In this document: piece after piece, positions 5,105 to 6,149 of the stretch
How the letters are laid out: each line of letters starts with the position of its first letter
How positions within the stretch are numbered: the stretch's first letter is position 1
From: Pseudanabaena sp. CAN_BIN31
Lineage (GTDB): Bacteria > Cyanobacteriota > Cyanobacteriia > Pseudanabaenales > Pseudanabaenaceae
Assembly: GCA_026785865.1 (NCBI GenBank)
Contig: JAJAZG010000491.1
Location: 1-6,149 of the forward strand
DNA length: 6,149 nucleotides
Direction: 5' to 3'
The notes under the pieces: model-generated
The model's database searches: none
What the model was told of the DNA's origin: nothing
The model's input: only the letters and a program-made list of their open reading frames with translations
Program-made: the position numbers and the translations under genes

Positions 5105-5813
5105 TCCTGATTCTTTGCCGCTATTACGGTTATTACAAATCACCAGTCCCGCCTTACCTGTCGGCGCTTATAGTTATTCTGAAGGAATCGAATATCTGTG
5201 TAATGTGGGAATTATCCAAACTGATCATGATTTGTATGATTGGTTAAAGAGAGAAATGAATTTCGGATTTATTGTTAATGAAGCAGCGATCGCCCTTCGC
5301 GCTCATCAAGCTGTGATGTCTGATGATATGTCTGCCTTAAGCTATTGGAATAACTGGCTGTCAGCGACTAGAGAAACTGAAGAAGTCCGCCTCGCCAGTT
5401 GGCAGATGGGACAGTCATTAATGAAGTTATGGGATCAACTTCCTGATGATCAAGATGATCGATTATCCATTAGTAAACTTCTCCCAACTGCTAAAGATAA
5501 TTCTCAAGGGAAAGGTTGTAACTATGCGATCGCCTTTGGCATTGTGTCGGCAAATTTAGGAATAGATGCGAGTAATATGGTATCTGGCTATATCTATGGC
5601 TGGTTAGCAAATTTAGTTAGTGCCGCCGTGAGGGCTGTTCCATTTGGTCAAACGACAGGACAGCAGATTTTATTTCGGCTTAGTGACGATGTTTTAGATA
5701 GTTCACAATTGGCGCTAGAGCGATCGGATGATGAATTGGAATGGTGCGGATGGGGATCGAGTTTAGCTTCTACTAATCATGAGACTCAATATTCTAGGCT
5801 ATTTCGCAGTTAA
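5094..5813 (+). CDS. ureF: Urease accessory protein UreF
   Basis: Helical maturation factor that binds UreD/H on apo-urease and recruits UreG, acting on nickel transfer and GTPase timing. The 239-residue product has the diagnostic SPALPVGAYSYSEGIEYL near the N-terminus (18-35), ETEEVRLASWQMG (94-106), NYAIAFGI (143-150), NLVSAAVRAVPFGQTTGQ (173-190) and the C-terminal YSRLFRS (233-239), the region known in the family to contact UreD/H. Residues 113-141, rich in Asp, Gln, Ser and Lys, form a polar linker between the conserved blocks that looks somewhat long; this is an impression, not a measured comparison. The ATG at 5094 lies inside the His-tail codons of ureE; no separate ribosome-binding site is seen, consistent with coupling. 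HIP1 octamers lie at 5286 and 5526. Confidence 0.95.
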   Translation: MIINPDSLPLLRLLQITSPALPVGAYSYSEGIEYLCNVGIIQTDHDLYDWLKREMNFGFIVNEAAIALRAHQAVMSDDMSALSYWNNWLSATRETEEVRLASWQMGQSLMKLWDQLPDDQDDRLSISKLLPTAKDNSQGKGCNYAIAFGIVSANLGIDASNMVSGYIYGWLANLVSAAVRAVPFGQTTGQQILFRLSDDVLDSSQLALERSDDELEWCGWGSSLASTNHETQYSRLFRS

Positions 5814-6020
5814 TATTTTAGCGATCGCGCCAAATTTTCAAAGCCAAAACTTCAACATGTCACAGAGATACCTTAGAGCAGATAATTACATTTTATCTGT
5901 CATAAAAATAAGACGAATAAGTATTTATACTTATTATTGTTGACGTGTTTTCAAGGTTTTAAGCTATTTGCTCGGCTTGCTGCGATATATTGAATATGGA
6001 TAACACCTACGTTGCTGATT
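5814..6020. other. AT-rich intergenic region with two weak hairpins
   Basis: This 207-base stretch separates ureF from the ATPase gene. A HIP1 octamer lies at 5821-5828. CAGATAA (5879-5885) pairs with TTATCTG (5893-5899) around a 7-base loop and may be a weak terminator of ureEF. AATAAGTA (5916-5923) pairs with TACTTATT (5928-5935) around a 4-base loop but is almost all A-T. TTGACG at 5940-5945 resembles a -35 hexamer, with only a poor -10 candidate (GCTATT 5963-5968, spacing 17). No RNA gene or convincing reading frame was seen. Confidence 0.45.
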
Positions 6021-6149
6021 ATGAAGAGATGGTTTAATACTGCTGGTCCTTGTAAGGCTAATCTTCACTATATGTTGCCTGCTACAGAGCGTTTGCCTGA
6101 AATCAAACAATTAATTGCTCAAGAAAATTATTTCGTGATCCATGCGCCA
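6021..6149 (+). CDS. AAA-type ATP-binding protein, N-terminal 43 codons, cut by right edge
   Basis: The frame from the ATG at 6021 is open to the end of the window. Its start MKRWFNTAGPC, followed by HYMLPATERLPEIKQLI and NYFVIHAP, closely follows the N-terminus of a widespread bacterial ATP-binding family abundant in cyanobacteria, in which FNTAGPC and HYMLPP lead to F-x-x-HAPRQ-x-GKTT, the Walker A loop. Here the sequence stops at HAP, right before the expected P-loop, so ATPase activity cannot be verified. Members are often paired with nuclease-like domains or expanded in copy number; their function is not settled, and defence or mobile-element roles are only conjecture. An in-frame stop at 5991-5993 limits the start to ATG 6021 or weak TTG/CTG codons just upstream; the ATG matches the family start. 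There is no clear Shine-Dalgarno. It is probably unrelated to urea use. Confidence 0.72.
   Translation, partial: MKRWFNTAGPCKANLHYMLPATERLPEIKQLIAQENYFVIHAP

Noticed and set aside
5996..6037. 13-codon frame from an ATG just before the ATPase gene, as a leader peptide
   Set aside because: Short and without a ribosome-binding site or regulatory pattern; overlap with the next gene is better explained by chance.

Overview
The window reads as cyanobacterial chromosome. The GCGATCGC (HIP1) octamer occurs eight times (1062, 3630, 4392, 4481, 4853, 5286, 5526, 5821), base composition leans AT, and the gene content is a nitrogen-scavenging set typical of cyanobacteria. A filamentous or Pseudanabaena-like strain is possible, but I cannot fix the genus from sequence alone.

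Layout. 1-212 is a gene-poor left edge: a possible minus-strand reading frame runs off the edge, followed by a GC-rich hairpin flanked by A and T tracts. 213-3902 is a plus-strand operon, urtB-urtC-urtD-urtE, coding for the two membrane permeases and two ATPases of the high-affinity urea ABC transporter. The substrate-binding protein gene urtA is not in the window. At 3914-3964 a perfect 24-bp inverted repeat with a 3-base loop separates urtE from the convergent ureG (minus, 3975-4568). A short divergent region (4569-4648), half filled by an 18-bp palindrome, separates ureG from ureE-ureF (plus, 4649-5813), which overlap by 11 bases. 5814-6020 is non-coding and AT-rich. At 6021 the N-terminal 43 codons of an AAA-type ATP-binding protein begin and run off the right edge.

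How the parts work together. UrtBC with UrtDE would import urea at low external concentration, completed by a UrtA encoded elsewhere. Urease then splits urea to ammonia and CO2, but only after its nickel centre is assembled. UreE (nickel carrier), UreF and UreG (GTPase) are three of the four usual maturation proteins. UreD/H and the structural subunits UreABC are not here. The window therefore joins the uptake and activation halves of urea use. No clear NtcA site (GTA-N8-TAC) was found in the intergenic regions.

I see no evidence of a new system. The points worth a second look are the non-coding elements (three distinct palindromes), the flipped ureG, the compact ureG/ureE promoter region, and the incomplete genes at both edges.
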